Positions 10,114 to 19,900 of a stretch of 64,000 bases of DNA are shown in pieces (position 1 is the first letter of the stretch; each line of letters begins with the position of its first letter). A model generated the notes under the pieces. The model did not search any database and was not told the origin of the DNA. It was given only the letters and a program-made list of their open reading frames with translations. The translations under genes and the position numbers were made by a program. This DNA is from Calditrichia bacterium (GTDB lineage Bacteria > Calditrichota > Calditrichia > RBG-13-44-9 > J075), in NCBI GenBank assembly GCA_020635015.1, contig JACKAP010000017.1, positions 41,125 to 105,124 of the forward strand, read 5' to 3'.

Positions 10114-10314
10114 TCAGCCTTCGATAATCTTCAGGATGCTTTCTTCGCTGGCAAATTTGCCTTTTCTGCCGGCTTTGATCGCATTTGCCATACCGATTTC
10201 CTCAAGCGCCTCCAGCACTATTTCATAAAAACCCTCTCGATTTTCCCGGATCATTTCGATAATAATTTCCCGGATCATTTCTTTCATTTTTTCATCATTG
10301 ATTGTCAATTCCAT
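10114..10314 (-). CDS. Small acidic antitoxin partner of the RelE-like toxin
   Basis: The ATG at 10314 has AGGGGG 6 bases upstream and gives 66 residues. The N-terminal part, with MKEMIREIIIEMIREN, is helical and acidic; the tail AIKAGRKGKFASEESILKIIEG is the sort of segment that wraps the toxin in RelE-type pairs. No clear DNA-binding fold is visible. The identification rests on the size, the charge and the 2-base spacing to the toxin. Confidence 0.75.
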   Translation of the reverse strand: MELTINDEKMKEMIREIIIEMIRENREGFYEIVLEALEEIGMANAIKAGRKGKFASEESILKIIEG

Positions 10315-10527
10315 GCAAACGCCCCCTATCGAATATTGTTTTTCGGTAGAATAGGTTGTTAACCGAACCAAAAGCAAGCATTTTTTTCTGTCGTAAGGTC
10401 GCGACCCTACCCTACAACACCAATATACATATCCCAAACCATCCGTGCACATCCGGTCCATCCGTGGCAAAAAAGGGGCGGATCGAAACCCGCCCCTGCA
10501 TGTAAAGAGGATCAACAATTACAAAGA
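10315..10527. other. Spacer with dispersed ATCCGTG repeat
   Basis: No gene is seen. It holds a CATCCGTGCACATCCGG / CATCCGTGGCAAAA motif (about 10438-10472), a relative of which lies at about 34160-34190. The katG terminator is described separately. Confidence 0.6.
10469..10498 (-). terminator. Rho-independent terminator of katG
   Basis: On the minus strand AGGGGCGG, a short loop and CCGCCCCT are followed by six T, 30 bases after the katG stop. Confidence 0.8.
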
Positions 10528-12708
10528 TCAGCCCAGATCGAAGCGATCCAGGTTCATCACCTTGTTCCACGCCGCGACAAAGTCGTGCACGAATTTCTCC
10601 TGAGCATCCGCGCTGCCATAGACTTCCGCCAGGGCGCGGAGCTGGGAGTTCGAGCCGAAGATCAGGTCGACCCGGGTGCCGGTCCACTTGAGTTCGCCGC
10701 TGGCGCGGTCGCGGCCTTCGAAGACGTCTGCATCTTTCGAGGTGGCCTTCCAGGTGGTGCCCATGTCGAGCAGGTTCACGAAGAAATCGTTGCTCAGGGT
10801 TCCCGGCCGTTTGGTGAAGACACCGTGCTGGGCCTGTTTGAAATTGGCATTCAAAGCACGCATGCCGCCCACCAGCACCGTCATCTCCGGGGCGGTCAGG
10901 GTCAGCAATTGCGCCCGGTCGACCAGCAGTTCCTCGGCCGATACGGCATATTTGGCTTTCTGGTAGTTGCGGAATCCATCGGCGGCCGGTTCCAGCACCG
11001 CGAAGGAATCCACGTCGGTTTGATCCTGCGAAGCATCGGTGCGTCCCGGAGTGAAAGGAACCGTCACCTTGTGCCCGGCATTCTTTGCGGCTTGCTCGAC
11101 GCCGGCGCATCCGCCCAGCACGATCAGGTCGGCCAGCGAGACCTTCTTCCCGCCACTCTGCGCGCTGTTGAACGCTTTTTGGATGCCTTCCAAAGTCTTC
11201 AGCACTTTCGCCAGTTGCGCCGGCTGGTTCACTTCCCAATCCTTTTGCGGTGCGAGGCGAATGCGCGCCCCGTTGGCCCCGCCGCGCTTGTCCGAGCCGC
11301 GGAAAGTGGATGCCGAAGCCCAGGCAGTCGAGACCAGTTGCGAAACCGTCAATCCTGAAGCAAGAATTTTGCTTTTGAGATCGGCGACATCCTTTTTATC
11401 AATCAATTTATGATCGACCGCGGGGATAGGATCCTGCCAAATCAGTTCTTCCTTGGGCACTTCCGGGCCGAGATAGCGGGCGCGCGGGCCCATATCGCGG
11501 TGGGTCAGCTTGAACCAGGCCCGGGCAAACGCATCGGCAAACTCCTCCGGGTTCTCATGAAAGCGTCGGGAAATCGGCTCATAGATCGGGTCCATCCGCA
11601 TCGCCATGTCTGCGGTGGTCATCATGGTCGGCACCCGCTTCGAGGGATCGTGGGCAGACGGCGCGAGATCTTTATCAGCCACATCCTTCGGGGCCCACTG
11701 CCAGGCGCCGGCGGGACTTTTGGTCAGTTCCCATTCGTAGCCGAACAGCATGTCGAAATAGCCCATGTCCCATTGGGTCGGATTCGGGGTCCAGGCACCT
11801 TCCAGGCCGCTGGAAATCGTGTCATTGCCCTTTCCGCTGCCATGGCGGCTCTTCCAGCCAAGGCCCATTTCCTCGATGCTGGCGCCTTCCGGTTCCGGGC
11901 CCACCAGCGCGGCATCGCCGGCGCCGTGGCATTTGCCGAAGGTGTGTCCCCCGGCGGTCAGTGCGACGGTTTCCTCGTCGTTCATCGCCATGCGGGCAAA
12001 GGTCTCGCGAATGTCGCGGCCGGATGCCACCGGGTCCGGTTTGCCGTTGGGGCCTTCCGGATTCACATAGATCAGGCCCATCTGCACCGCAGCCAGCGGA
12101 TTTTCGAGCTCCCGGTCGCCCTCGTAACGTTTGTCGCCCAGCCACTCGGCCTCAGAGCCCCAATAAATATCCTCCTCCGGTTCCCACACATCCTCGCGCC
12201 CGCCGGCGAAGCCGAAGGTCTTGAGCCCCATCGACTCGAGTGCGCAATTACCGGCCAGGACCATCAGGTCCGCCCAGGAGATATTACGGCCGTATTTTTG
12301 TTTGATCGGCAGGAGCAGGAATCGCGCCTTATCGAGGTTCACGTTGTCCGGCCAGCTGTTGAGGGGAGCAAAGCGCTGGGTGCCGGACCCGGCCCCGCCG
12401 CGCCCGTCGCCGGTGCGGTAGGTGCCGGCGCTATGCCAGGCCATGCGGATGAACAGCGGTCCATAGTGGCCGTAGTCCGCCGGCCACCAGTCCTGAGAGG
12501 TGGTCATCAATTTAAAGATGTCTTTCTTTACGGCTTCAAGATCAAGGCGCTTAAACGCTTCCGCATAGTTGAAATCCTTGTCCATCGGATTGGACAGGGA
12601 GGAGTGCTGGTGCAGAATTTTGAGGTTCAGCTGGTTCGGCCACCAGTCGCGGTTCGAGGTGCCGCGGCCGGCGGCATGAGTTACCGGGCACTTGCTTTCG
12701 TCTTTCAT
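10528..12708 (-). CDS. katG: Catalase-peroxidase KatG
   Basis: KatG is a haem enzyme that removes hydrogen peroxide by catalase and peroxidase reactions. The ATG at 12708 with AGGAGG about 8 bases upstream gives 727 residues, a normal two-domain length. The distal haem triad Arg-Trp-His is in FIRMAWHSAGTYR (Arg88, Trp91, His92). The Tyr and Met of the Met-Tyr-Trp adduct are in LIYVNPEGP and FARMAMNDEE. The proximal His is in TAGGHTFGKCHGAG. The second, inactive domain ends normally with MNLDRFDLG. It stands alone with its own terminator; no regulator is adjacent. Confidence 0.97.
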   Translation of the reverse strand: MKDESKCPVTHAAGRGTSNRDWWPNQLNLKILHQHSSLSNPMDKDFNYAEAFKRLDLEAVKKDIFKLMTTSQDWWPADYGHYGPLFIRMAWHSAGTYRTGDGRGGAGSGTQRFAPLNSWPDNVNLDKARFLLLPIKQKYGRNISWADLMVLAGNCALESMGLKTFGFAGGREDVWEPEEDIYWGSEAEWLGDKRYEGDRELENPLAAVQMGLIYVNPEGPNGKPDPVASGRDIRETFARMAMNDEETVALTAGGHTFGKCHGAGDAALVGPEPEGASIEEMGLGWKSRHGSGKGNDTISSGLEGAWTPNPTQWDMGYFDMLFGYEWELTKSPAGAWQWAPKDVADKDLAPSAHDPSKRVPTMMTTADMAMRMDPIYEPISRRFHENPEEFADAFARAWFKLTHRDMGPRARYLGPEVPKEELIWQDPIPAVDHKLIDKKDVADLKSKILASGLTVSQLVSTAWASASTFRGSDKRGGANGARIRLAPQKDWEVNQPAQLAKVLKTLEGIQKAFNSAQSGGKKVSLADLIVLGGCAGVEQAAKNAGHKVTVPFTPGRTDASQDQTDVDSFAVLEPAADGFRNYQKAKYAVSAEELLVDRAQLLTLTAPEMTVLVGGMRALNANFKQAQHGVFTKRPGTLSNDFFVNLLDMGTTWKATSKDADVFEGRDRASGELKWTGTRVDLIFGSNSQLRALAEVYGSADAQEKFVHDFVAAWNKVMNLDRFDLG

Positions 12709-12756
12709 GAGGTTACCTCCTGTGGTTGAATGTTCTGGATCATTATGATGAACCAA

Positions 12757-13003
12757 TATAGGATTGTGGTCTCTATCTAGCCAATCGATTTTATCAATAG
12801 ATCGATAGATTTTGCTGATCGGTTATGCATGGGGCATGGGGCATGGGGCAAAAGATGGATGCGGAGGGCGGAGGGCAGAGGGCTAAGGGAAAGACGCATG
12901 GGGCATGGGGCAAAAGACAAATGCGGAGGGCGGAGGGCGGAGAGCGGAATTTAGCAACCGTGGAGCGTGGAGCGTGGAGCGTGGAGCGATGGTGGTCAAC
13001 AGG
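12757..13003. repeat. GCATGGG, GGAGGGC and GTGGAGC heptad arrays upstream of katG
   Basis: Arrays on the plus strand (about 12828-12990): GCATGGG units twice, GGAGGGC units twice, GTGGAGC units. In the sense of katG (minus) these are C-rich and precede the start, and the opposite arrays follow the stop of the next upstream gene at about 13310-13381. Confidence 0.85.
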
Positions 13004-13129
13004 TGCTGTCATTGCGAGCCGCGTTTTGGGCGGCGCGGCAATCTCCCGCGAGCCGCTTCCAACGTAACGGCAGATGGGCGCCCCACGCCGGAGATTGCTT
13101 CGGCAGAATACGCCTCGCAATGACAGCAC
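13004..13129. mobile_element. TCATTGCGAG palindromic element, copy 2
   Basis: GGTGCTGTCATTGCGAG at the left and its complement CTCGCAATGACAGCACC at the right bound about 126 bases, with GCAATCTCC/GGAGATTGC inside. Noncoding. Confidence 0.85.
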
Positions 13130-13150
13130 CAATGACATTATAGTTTGATG

Positions 13151-13228
13151 CCCACGAAATACTCGAAATGACGCGAAAGGCGTTTAAATTTTTATCTTTT
13201 TTCAGTATCATTTCGAGTGTTTCGTGGG
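13151..13228. repeat. Inverted CCCACGAAATACTCGAAATGA element
   Basis: 21-base arms at 13151-13171 and 13208-13228 pair with one mismatch around a 36-base AT-rich centre. It lies directly beside the previous palindromic element. Confidence 0.8.
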
Positions 13229-13261
13229 CCAATTCTGAAAGTCTTAAATTCAAATTATCGT

Positions 13262-13293
13262 AATAAAAAAAGGGCGATCGATCGATCGCCCCT
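13262..13293 (-). terminator. Terminator with palindromic GATCGATC stem
   Basis: A perfect 20-base palindrome GGGCGATCGATCGATCGCCC (13272-13291) is followed on the minus strand by a run of T, about 90 bases after the stop of the small secreted protein gene. Confidence 0.75.
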
Positions 13294-13309
13294 TCATACA
13301 AATCCCACT

Positions 13310-13381
13310 TTTTCAATCCGCATTCCGCATTCCGCAATCCGCATTCATCTTTCGCCCTCTGCCCTCCGCCCTTAGCGCCAT
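13310..13381 (-). repeat. G-rich (minus strand) heptad arrays directly after a stop codon
   Basis: Read on the minus strand, TAAGGGC/GGAGGGC/AGAGGGC heptads begin about 7 bases after the stop at 13382, followed by ATGCGGA-type heptads to about 13315. Confidence 0.85.
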
Positions 13382-13777
13382 TCACCTCGCCGCCGCATAC
13401 TCCGCCGGATTGGCCGGCAGCTTTTCGGAGAGCATCGAGAAGAATTCAGCGCCGTCTTTATAGTCTTTCTTCTCCAGTTGCTTCATCAATTCCGGGTATT
13501 GGATGTATTTCAGGGCCAGTTCCGCCTGGTTGCGGATCGCTTCATTCTTGCTCTTGTTCGCCAGGGTGATCAGTTGGCCGGTGATGCGGTAGTCGCGGGT
13601 TTCCGGGTAGAACATCTGCAGCTTCACCACATAGAAGATCGCCGAAGAGACCACGGCATCATTGGAGGATTGCAGCGCCTTCAGATAGTTGAGCGGGGCT
13701 TTTTCCACGGTTTCCGCGGTCTGGGCAAACGCGCTCAGCGCGAACAGAGTGATCAACGTAACGATAATTTTTTTCAT
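13382..13777 (-). CDS. Small secreted helical-repeat-like protein of unknown function
   Basis: The ATG at 13777 has AAAGGAG upstream. MKKIIVTLITLFALSAFAQ is a Sec signal with cleavage after AFA. The mature part of about 112 residues is alpha-helical: LKALQSSNDAVVSSAIFYVVKL and LITLANKSKNEAIRNQAELALKYI resemble two HEAT-like repeats. I do not recognise the family. It probably acts in the periplasm. Its neighbours give no functional clue. Confidence 0.75.
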   Translation of the reverse strand: MKKIIVTLITLFALSAFAQTAETVEKAPLNYLKALQSSNDAVVSSAIFYVVKLQMFYPETRDYRITGQLITLANKSKNEAIRNQAELALKYIQYPELMKQLEKKDYKDGAEFFSMLSEKLPANPAEYAAAR

Positions 13778-14186
13778 GACAGTCTCCTTTTCTGTGTTAA
13801 TGTTTATCTACTTCGGTTTACGGGGGTTTTGCAGGAGAGATGTCATGGAGGGGTAAAGGGATGTCAAAAGATGTCACGGGATAAAGGTGTGGAAATCGGG
13901 CTTTCTTACTTTCTGATTCCACTACCCTTTTTTGACACCCCCAAAAAACCTGAGTATTGCTGGTCCGTAAGATCGGCTCGCAGTGGATCGTTGAGGAAAG
14001 GGCTTTGAAATCTTTCTTCAATCCCGAGGGGGGCGACCAGTTGCCGGCAGCATAAACAGCCGATAAGGCCCATAAGCCCCGATCTAAACATTTTGCCCTT
14101 GCCGGATCACTGGTCAATAATGGCACGAACTGGTGAGGCGAATACCATCACTGTTCAGTTTTAAAATAATGCTATAAATGTTAAGA
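13778..14186. other. Spacer without recognisable gene
   Basis: Short frames exist on both strands but none has a ribosome site, a known motif or codon use like the neighbours. Nothing else is seen. Confidence 0.5.
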
Positions 14187-14945
14187 CTACGGGCCATCAT
14201 TGTTTAGTTTTGTCCTAAGCTTGCCAATTGTTTTTTTATGTTTAAAAGTAGTCGTAGCTCCGACCGACCAATCATAATCCTCTTCTTCGTTTAATTGCCT
14301 CAAATACTCAGCGCTCAAATTCAAGTAATCTGATATTTTAGTATTCATACCCGCACCTACGTTCAAAAGCATTATTTATTTCTTGTCTGTAAAACTGAGA
14401 GTTTGTGTAGAAAATGTTCCTATAACATTTTCCTGCTGAAATTATAATTTCATGTTCTGATTTTCGGTTCTTACTATATTTACCCTTTTCGGTTATTGCA
14501 AAATCAACTCCATAAAGTATTCTACCAATCTTTATCTTTGACTTATAAATATCCTGATCCTTCCTAACATCTTCAATCTCTAAATTTTGGTAGATGCGGT
14601 TAAGCTTAGTGTTGAATGCTGTTGTTTTTTTATTTCCGTGCCTAAGAAGACTCCCGAAATAAAAACGCCTTTAGCATCTACGACATTGGGACCTAAACTA
14701 TAATACATCATTTTTTTTGTTTTTTTGTCTTTAGAGAATCTGAAACTTCATCCATATTCATTAAAGAATCAGGAAAATAGAAGGATCCTGAAGTAATAAG
14801 TATAAATGGTTCAAAAGGATTTGGGTCAATTGATAACACTGACGACTGGGATACTAAGCATTTGCGAAAGGCTCAGGATGACCATAAACAACAATCTGTT
14901 CATTATATTCCTCATTTATATTTATATGTACTAATTGAACAAGAT
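14187..14945 (-). pseudogene. Frameshifted remnant ending in a beta-barrel-like segment
   Basis: On the minus strand, good coding stretches follow each other in different frames: NEEYNEQIVVYGHPEPFANA, then SVLSIDPNPFEPFILITSG and SFYFPDSLMNMDEVSDS, then a 90-residue stretch containing KLNRIYQNLEIEDV and KIGRILYGVDFAITEKGKYS, and finally SDYLNLSAEYLRQLNEEEDY with GATTTFKHKK. Frames change about every 100-250 bases. The alternating strand-like end resembles an outer membrane barrel, but I do not recognise the family. Confidence 0.6.
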
Positions 14946-15689
14946 GTATAAGAAACGAAAGTGTTTATCTTAACTCTATATCTTACATGACGTTGATTCC
15001 AAATTATCTTTCAAAGTCAATGATTCTTCTCTTTTTCTCCTTTTTGTTTAGAGCAACATGTATGAGGTTAAGGATAGTGTTGTTTTGCAATTTCGTCCAG
15101 TAATCTTTTCTGCTCTAACATTAAACTCTTTATTTTCTTTCCATTGTATCAATCACATCTTTCAAGCCTTCAATTGGCAGGAGAACTTGCATCTCTGCTA
15201 TAAGGGTTGCGGATCGTCCCTCAATGCCTTATTTCGTTTTTTTTCTAGATCTTGTTTTTCGATAGAAAGCTGATTGTGTCTTTGGTCAATTTGCGCACGT
15301 TGTTTGATCAATTGCATCCTACTTCCGCTTGGGCGGCTCGTCCCCTATTGTTATAATCCAGTATTAGTCTATTCCGCTTTTCTCCCGGCTCCATATTCTG
15401 AATCTGCTCTAAGAGTCTTTTAAGTTCTAACTTCTGCATTGTATCTTCCTACCCGATCATTGAACGCAATGAGATCTTGTTTAAAATCTTGAACTCTTTT
15501 ATGATATGCTGGTTTATGCCTTTTCTGAATGCCTCAACTTCTAAACGGAGTTGCTCCCATTGTGGTTGCCATATTTGATATTCAGGGAAAAAATTATCAA
15601 CTTTTTATATTCCTTTCGTCATTCCGTTGACGGGCCTTTTCCCATGTATTCTGCCATTTTCGGGCAATACTTCCCTTGGCTTTCATGGT
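14946..15689 (-). pseudogene. Frameshifted coiled-coil protein remnant
   Basis: Minus-strand segments in alternating frames read QWEQLRLEVEAFRKGINQ, RVQDFKQDLIAFNDRVGR, LKRLLEQIQNMEPGEKRNRL, QLIKQRAQIDQRHNQLSIEK and LLPIEGLKDVIDTMERK. They are charged, helical and plausible as one coiled-coil protein, continuous with the M15 remnant upstream. At least four frame changes and in-frame stops exclude normal translation. Confidence 0.6.
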
Positions 15690-16265
15690 AGATTGTTTTT
15701 GACAGCAGCGTTATGTTCAGAAGTGCCAACAGGCTCCCAATGCCAAGTTTCGCGAGGCATAGCTACGATCCCATCCATTTTTATCAAGTGCTTCTATAAC
15801 CTGACTATCTCTCGCATTCCGAATATCGATTACAGTCCATAATTGTGGATAGATGCCCCCAGGTATATTAGCAGGATTACATTTTGGAAGGCCCAACCTC
15901 CAACAGCGATACAGGTCTGCTTGTTCAACACGTCCCTGAATCCACTCTCAATTGACAAATGCTTGCCGTTAGTCGCTTTCCAGTAAATCTGATCTGCTTA
16001 CGAAATAATTCTTTAGACTTGGGGTGTAGGTTTGAATATTTCGATGTTATTGGTCCGGGATAATTCTTAATAGTATGATAACCAGGAAATACCAAAAATT
16101 ATACTCTGAAGGTGACGCATCTATGTTTGCAACATCTTGGACACTTGTATCAGAAATAATCTGTTCAATTTCTTCTGTATCTACAGATACTATTGACAAG
16201 TCAATGCCCTCAACTTCTGTGGTATTGACGAGGAGAAAATCGAGAATTTCTTGTGCTTTAGACAT
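15690..16265 (-). pseudogene. Frameshifted M15-family (VanY-like) peptidase remnant
   Basis: From the ATG at 16265, MSKAQEILDFLLVNTTEVEG is in frame, then frames change repeatedly. Segments read FPGYHTIKNYPGPITSKYS, QIYWKATNGKHLSIESGF, RVEQADLYRCWRLG, GASIHNYGL (about 15836-15859), VIDIRNARDSQVIEALDKNG, and MPRETWHWEPVGTSEHN (about 15730). The SxHNYG...D and WHWE motifs are the zinc-site signatures of M15 DD/LD-peptidases. At least five frame changes in 580 bases mean decay or poor consensus sequence. Confidence 0.7.
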
Positions 16266-16914
16266 TTCAGCCTCCGCTTTTTTGTAGGTGTTCGTTAGTC
16301 ATCTTGTTAGATTAGAGGAATGTGTTATCCCTATTTTGGGCCACCAGGGGGCGCATTTGAACAGCCGTACGCTTTTACCGTGCTTTCTGGGTCAAGAAAC
16401 GCAATCTGGACCTGTAAATTCTTGACTTTAATCGATCACCACGCCTTTTTAAGGTAGGCAGGTCTATTTTGTGAGATATGATAATTTAATTTGAACTGGT
16501 TTAAACTTTTATGCTTTTGCGTAATTCTTTAAAGGACAAAAATCTAACGCACGAAAATCAATAGCAGATCAACATGCATTCAGAAAAAATCATTTCCTCA
16601 TGAATGCGCCCGCTGGTTTTATTAGCCCTTAAACACTCGTTTTCCATTTTTACTTTTGTCATCGCTTCGAACGGCTTTCAGCTTTCGCTAAGCTCAGGAT
16701 CAAAATGGTAAAAACGGCCTGCCATTGGCTACCAATCCTGTAACCAAAACCCCGAATTTTGTAACATTTTGTCTTTTTTAAAGGATTTTTACCGGTTTTA
16801 GCTGGGGAAATCTTGATTTATCCTGATCGTGAATTTGGGAGTTGGGAAAGGAGGCGGGGTAGAAAGCGGCTGGTAAACGTTCAGAATGCTACGGTCGAAA
16901 AACCTCAATTAGCT
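16266..16914. other. Spacer of 649 bases without recognisable gene
   Basis: AT-rich except for its last part. No frame with coding character and no repeat family of the kinds listed elsewhere is seen. Confidence 0.5.
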
Positions 16915-19900
16915 TTATTTGACTGATATCATCTCCGAAGGCAAAACTCCAAATATGTCTCTGAAGCATTTTGAAAAATAGGATGGATTGTTGAAACCCA
17001 CCGCATAGGCGATTTCGGTGACGGTACCACTTTTTTGGGAAATTAGCTGGTGGGCCCGCTTTAAACGGATAGTGCGAATAAACTCTCTAGGGGTTTGACC
17101 ACACAAGGCCCTCAGTTTGCGATGCAGGTGCATCCGGCTGAGGAACATTTCTCCGGCAAATTTCTCGGTATCAAATTCCGCTTGGTCAATATTGGCTTCG
17201 ACCACAGATAGGGCTTTCTGCAAGAAAATTTCATCTATCGAGGCTGCTTGAAAGGGTTGAGGACTGGTCAACAACTCGGTTCGAATAAGCTGTTGCTGGG
17301 CCTCGAGAGTAGCCAAAGTATTGGAAATGGTTAGACGCAGTTCAGCTGCATTAAACGGTTTGGTGAGATAAGCATCGGCCCCCATCGCGAGACCTTTGAG
17401 CCGGCCCCGTTCACTGGCTCTGGCAGTGAGCATAATCACCGGTAAATGAGAGGTTCTTACCTCGCTTTTTAATTGTTGGCAAAGCTGATCGCCACTCATT
17501 TTAGGCATCATGACATCACAAAGCACCAAGTCTACCGTCTCACTGTTGGCCATTTGTAAACCCTTCTGACCATCGAACGCCTGTAAAATACGGTACTGGT
17601 CTTCTAAAAGGTTTCGCATGTAGTCTTGCAGGTCCTGATTGTCTTCCACGATCAGCAAGCGAGATTGCGGTATATTCGGATTTAGATCACTCGACAGTGG
17701 TGGTTTATCTTCGGCAGGTTCGCTCTGCTCGAGGATAGCCCCATCAACCGAACGCCATCTTTCAGAATCCGTTTGGGACACGTCCACGATTTCTTCGGGC
17801 TTCAAGTGATCTTTTCCTGTGAGAAGGCTAATGGTAAAGGTGGTTGCGTCGCCTGCCTGGCTTTGAACAGATATTGTTCCATGGTGGAGCGTTATCAAAT
17901 CCTTTGCCAAGGCCAATCCGATTCCGCTTCCCGGGATGTCTTCCTGCCATGAAACCCGGTAGAAGCGTTCGAATATATGAGGAAGGTGCTCCTGGGGAAT
18001 CCCGGGGCCGCTGTTGCTGACGGCAATTTCTACCTTGGAATCTTGATGATTCAGGCTAACGGTGATGCGACCTTGATCCGGGGTATATTTGAAGGCGTTG
18101 TCCAACAGGTTGAGAATAACCTGTTCAAATTTTTCCGGATCCAGGAAGATGTCCAGTGATTTGATACCGCAGTCCACTTGATAGTCGATTCCCTGTGCGG
18201 CCGCTCGCGATTCGAAATTGGCAGCCAGGAATTTAAGTATCCGGCAGACATCCGTTTTGCGGGCATTGAGTTTGAGTTGTTGACTGTCTGATTTAGCAAG
18301 GGTCAACAACTGATCGATCAGACTTCTTAGTCGCTGCGCATTTTTACGGATCACTCTCAAAAAACGCTGATTTTGGGAATCGGCTTCTTCATTCAACAGT
18401 TGATCAACCGGCCCTTCAATCAGGGTCAAGGGTGTGCGGAACTCGTGAGAGATATTCATTAAGAAATTCGATTTCAGACGATCCACCTCCTGCAGCTTCT
18501 TATTTTCTATCGCCTTTAATTTCAGTTCATTGCCCAATTTTACCCGTTTCAGATCGTATCTGCGCCAGAAATAAAGGCCCCCTAATCCGAGAAGCAGATA
18601 AAAAGCATATGCCCAAGGGGCCCGCCACCAGGGTGATGCAACAACAATGGCAAGGGAAACCGGGTCGCTCCAAACCCCATCCCGATTGGCTCCTTTGACC
18701 CGAAAAATATATTGCCCCGGATCTACATCAGTATAACGGGTAAAGGGTCTTCCCCCTCCCTCGACCCAATCCTTATCCAACCCTTCCAATTGATATTGGT
18801 AGCTGTTTTTGTAAGTCGTCGCAAAATCCAAAATGCTAAATTGAATTTCGAAGAAACGCTGTTCATAACTGAGGTTGATCTCTTCTGTCAATGAAATTGT
18901 AGAGGGGTGATGAAGGGAATCGCCAATTACACTGAATCCGGTAACCTTAATCTGGGGTTTTGAATTAAGGACCTGAACGCTATCGGGATTGAAAGAAATA
19001 AAGCCGTCCGTTCCACCAAAATAGAAATTCCCGCTTGCTCCTCTAAAAACACCGCCTTCCTGAAACATGCCAACGTTGATGCCAAAACTCTGGTCAAAAT
19101 CGATGACTTCTTCGGTGTGCAAATCAACCCGAAGAATATTTTCATCGCCCTGGAATCCCTGGGAAATCCACAAATAACGGTTCTGGTGGAGTAGCATTCC
19201 CCGTATTGACTCCTGCGGCAGCCACTTTAGTGGGCTTTGCTTAAGAAACTGGACCGTTCCATCGCCTTTGGAAACTGTCATCTTTACCAAACCGCTATTA
19301 ACCGTTCCCAGCCAATAATTCCCCTTCGGGCCTTTGGTAATTGCGGAAAAAAAATTGCGTTGTATGCTTTCAGGAGAATCGTCAAGAAGGAATTTTGAGA
19401 ATTTGTTAAGGCTGGGTTGAAATAAACTCAGTCCCTGGGTGGTGCCGATCCATATACTGTCCGGGGTTTCGGCAAAAATGGCAAAAACGTTATCACCGCA
19501 GATCTCAGAATTGGAAGTGCTATAATTTACGAAGTGTCCCAATTGCCGGTCTTCCGATGCAAGATAAGATATCCCATCCGTGGAAGTGCCAAACCACATG
19601 CCTCCAGCATCATCCCGGCAGATTTGACGAACATTTTTGCCAATAATGCCTTGTTTGCGCTTCTCACTTATTTGCAAATGCCTAAAATTTCCGGTTTGAC
19701 GATTTAGTACATCCAACCCAGTACCGGTCCCGATCCACATATTGCCTCGCCGGTCATCAAAAAGGGCCAAAACCACATCGTTTCCAATGCTGTTTTCTTT
19801 GTCAGGTTCATTTTTATATTTTATTATTTCTTCGCTTTGGGGATCAAAAACATCCAGCCCCTGACCATGGGTTCCCAGCCAGAGCCGCCCATCCTCATCT

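Noticed and set aside
13818..14126. Minus-strand frame of about 100 residues beside the decayed region
   Set aside because: No start signal, no motif, and composition unlike the neighbouring genes.
15058..15842. Small plus-strand proteins of about 70 residues
   Set aside because: They lie opposite frameshifted minus-strand coding text and have no ribosome site or motif.
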